Below the pieces are notes generated by a model, which saw only the letters and a program-made list of their open reading frames with translations, did not search any database and had not been told where the DNA came from. Source: Tillus elongatus (Eukaryota > Arthropoda > Insecta > Coleoptera > Cleridae). Taken from it: a DNA stretch of 64,000 nt. Shown here one piece after another: positions 61,966-64,000 of this stretch. The stretch covers positions 164,140,118 through 164,204,117 of the forward strand of contig OZ023265.1 of assembly GCA_964006375.1 (NCBI GenBank), in the 5' to 3' direction. How positions within the stretch are numbered: position 1 is the stretch's first letter; the number at the start of each line of letters is the position of its first letter. The translations under genes were made by a program, and so were the position numbers.

Positions 61966-62929
61966 CTAAATTCCCTGTGACTGCCTTAATTACTGTTCCG
62001 AGTCCGTTAACAAACCTCTCTTTTTTCTATTTAAAGTTGATAGGATAATTTTCTATTAAATTTTGTTAATTTCACTTATTTCGTGGAATAACTTATTTTG
62101 ATAATTTTGTAGTTCTTCACAATATAATTCTTTATAAGGGGAATTTTGTATAGAAACAATAATGGCTTCTGCTGTTGGTGGCTCTGTGAGGTTGGCGATG
62201 ATGTCCTTCCTCGCTGACGATGTTTGTAATTTTTAATTAAAGGTTACAAGTTTTAACGATAAAAATCGATGTGTACATTTGCGCTTTTTGTTAAAAACTA
62301 TACTTTAACCTATATTAACCACTGCGCCAGTTAGTATAAGGCCCTTTTGGCACCTTAAAACAAAGCAAACTTTATTTTGAAAATATAACAAGGCTAATTA
62401 TAAATCTAACCAAGAGAAATACATAAGATGTTTAATGTTGAAATCTCGTAATATATTCTAACATATTTTACATTACATCTATTAATAGTTTCTTTTTTAT
62501 CTTTAAATTTAAACATAAGACGTCATATAAGATCAAGACAGTCATTGAATGTGTTTCGATGGCAATTCTACTAATTCTGTAATTAATTGTTACGTATACT
62601 TTTAACATAATATAATATATGCCGGGCATGAATCCTGACAATTTGTTATTGTTGATAGTAAAAAAACAACGGTTTGATTAGGTTGGCTAAAACGAAATCA
62701 TTCAGGTGATTACTAAGAAAAAATAACTGCTACATTCATAATTTGGCAAATACTTTACTTTTCTAAATATGAATAAAGTTTCCTTATGGAGCGCTTTTGT
62801 AACTTTAATGAAATTTGTAATATATGTTTCTTTTAAAAAGACTTACACTATCTATAGATATAGCAAAATTTAATTTTTTTAGCTTCATATACAATTGGGT
62901 TTTGGGCATTTTTTCTTAAAGGGTGTTAG
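61966..62929. other. No recognisable feature
   Basis: AT-rich sequence with no assignable block. Confidence 0.45.
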
Positions 62930-63133
62930 AACACATAATTTTTTTGGTAATAGAGAGCTATAAATGGTGACACTTTCGAAAGAATTCTTCAAGTGTGCTG
63001 GTACTAGGACCTCTAAAATCGAGCTTGAAGGTCTGTGTAAGTTTAAAGTATTAATTTTAGTAATATGCCGTATAATAATAGTGTACAATTCTTATGAAAA
63101 TTCACTACTATGACGCACTTGCTGCGTCCCGAA
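62930..63133 (-). mobile_element. Short HINE-like element: block B fused to 5' end
   Basis: ATGGTGACACTTTCGAAAGA, ACTAGGACCTCTAAAAT (block B, diverged), then after about 70 bp TTATGAAAATTCACTACTAT and GACGCACTTGCTGCGTCCCG. Block A and (TA)n are missing. Confidence 0.55.
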
Positions 63134-63135
63134 AT

Positions 63136-63240
63136 TTTTTTCAATATAAAAGCATTTAGTCCACATATTCCTCGCGCTGCATTTGTTTTCAATTGTATAA
63201 TAACTTTGCTAACTTCATTTTCATCTGTTGTTTTCAAAAA
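63136..63240 (-). pseudogene. Small LINE reverse transcriptase N-terminal fragment
   Basis: The minus strand reads LKTTDENEVSKVIIQLKTNA, ARGICGLNAFILKK. The pattern EV--II--LK---A-GIDG-----LK is the first conserved RT motif of LINEs; here the Asp of GIDG is Cys. The HINE-like 5' end cuts it at 63133. Its family is not resolvable. Confidence 0.5.
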
Positions 63241-63383
63241 GAAGATATTTTGCAGCTTTTTAGTTTTAAACTTTAGTTGTTATAAAAGATAAACCAATTT
63301 TTGGTTGCTACACTCATTATTGTTTATTGGACTAAAATTAAGGGCGCTAGAACCAAAAGCACGGTCCGTTATAATTTTTATAT

Positions 63384-63386
<3 letters not shown>

Positions 63387-63450
<64 letters not shown>
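63387..63450. repeat. (TA)n microsatellite
   Basis: About 64 bp of TA after TTATAATTTTTATATGTTTA, which resembles the inner edge of block B. The far side (CTAACTATAACAGG) is not block A. Confidence 0.9.
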
Positions 63451-63451
<1 letters not shown>

Positions 63452-63497
63452 TAACTATAACAGGATTTATAACACGGCATTTCTGTACTATACAAGG

Positions 63498-63617
63498 AAA
63501 AAGGGTTAAGGGCAAAGCCGCAAGGAGACAACCGTATACACGTGTTTCATGATGGCTAATAAGCTTGAAACACGTGTATACGGTTGTCTCCTTGCGGCTT
63601 TGCCCTTAACCCTTTTT
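63498..63617. repeat. Perfect 52-bp-arm inverted repeat (hairpin)
   Basis: Arm 63498-63549 and arm 63566-63617 are perfect reverse complements, with a 16-base loop (63550-63565). The arms are unusually GC-rich for this window and include AAGGGTTAAGGGCAAAGCCG and CGTATACACGTGTTTCA. A second hairpin (TTTGTATCATAAAGG with CCTTTATGATACAAA, about 63618-63653) follows directly. Confidence 0.95.
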
Positions 63618-63633
63618 TGTATCATAAAGGGGT

Positions 63634-63880
63634 TCACCCTTTATGATACAAACACGCGTACCAAATTTGGTTGCCCTTACTTTGTTACTTCCGGTGACAT
63701 AATTTTTTCCGAAAGAAAACACAAAATTTTCCGGGAAAAACTTGGGCCAATTTTCCTGGCTAACGAACTTATCCAAGCCAGTTACAAAAGGAAGGTACTC
63801 AGCAAATTTTGATCAAAATCGGCCTATTATTTTTTGAGTTATCGGTGTGATACATATACAGGCTGTTTCATTATAAAATG
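63634..63880 (+). mobile_element. HINE-like block A
   Basis: ATGATACAAACACGCGTACC, GGTTGCCCTTACTTTGTTAC, TTCCTGGCTAACGAACTTAT, TCAAAATCGGCCTATTATTT and TTATCGGTGTGATACATATA in block A order. It ends in CATATACAGGCTGTTTCATT without (TA)n. Confidence 0.7.
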
Positions 63881-64000
63881 TCAATATTGAAGCGAATGGC
63901 TGAATTTAAGAAAAAAAGTTCATATGAACATAGGTCCATTTTTGCTTTCTGTCTGAGATACAGAGTGATAAAAAATCCTTTTTTGTTTCCTTTTGTATAA

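Overview
This is a eukaryotic, almost certainly arthropod (probably insect), intergenic or heterochromatin-like window. It is strongly AT-rich and no host protein-coding gene, rRNA or functional tRNA gene could be supported. Nearly everything recognisable is a transposable element, a broken piece of one, a satellite or a microsatellite. The insect guess rests on the mix of element types: Jockey/CR1-like LINEs, an R4/Dong-like LINE, Penelope-like elements with GIY-YIG endonuclease, hAT non-autonomous elements, tRNA-derived SINEs, and a very abundant family resembling DINE-1/HINE (Helentron-associated) elements. The species cannot be told from the sequence alone.

Layout. 0-9 kb: a long inverted repeat (31-205 with 8775-8952), a 310-bp tandem satellite with an inverted arm (1985-2850), a LINE-A copy (3080-5588, minus), and a Penelope-like 3' end next to (TA)n. 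9.6-15.1 kb: a patchwork of LINE pieces, including a LINE-B/LINE-A chimera, a 761-bp tandem duplication and another LINE-A copy. 15-22 kb: relics, two SINEs, a 5' piece of LINE-A, and an A-tailed insert with a target-site duplication (TSD). 22.6-26.2 kb: a near-perfect head-to-head dimer of a Penelope-like element (PLE1) with a 15-bp TSD and a hammerhead-ribozyme-like motif at each end. 26-33 kb: a mosaic of HINE-like elements. 33.2-37.7 kb: LINE-C, nearly full length (ORF1 and ORF2), sitting in the (TA)n tract of a HINE-like element. 38-44 kb: relics, one satellite monomer, one SINE, and two tandem HINE-like copies. 44.4-45.5 kb: a 1.08-kb array of TTAGNN-type hexamers in homogenised blocks. 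47.3-51.3 kb: LINE-E lying inside an (AAT)n tract, followed by a decayed R4/Dong-like element. 51.5-53.6 kb: a foldback pair around a HINE-like element. 53.9-56 kb: satellite interrupted by a hAT element with an exact 8-bp TSD. 56.4-60.2 kb: a second Penelope-like element (PLE2), interrupted by a second hAT with an exact 8-bp TSD, itself carrying a HINE-like element. 60.5-64 kb: more HINE-like copies and a perfect 52-bp-arm hairpin.

How the parts relate. The window is a record of nested insertion. The HINE-like family (about 25 pieces, usually block A - (TA)n - block B - 3' hairpin) is the main structural unit. Its (TA)n core repeatedly holds LINE pieces (LINE-C, 52598-52931, 58131-58394). 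Both Penelope elements share one architecture: an inverted partial copy at the 5' side, a 3' extension of roughly 30-40 bp, and a 13-15 bp TSD. No intact, uninterrupted transposase or reverse transcriptase ORF set is present, so any current activity would have to come from elsewhere in the genome.
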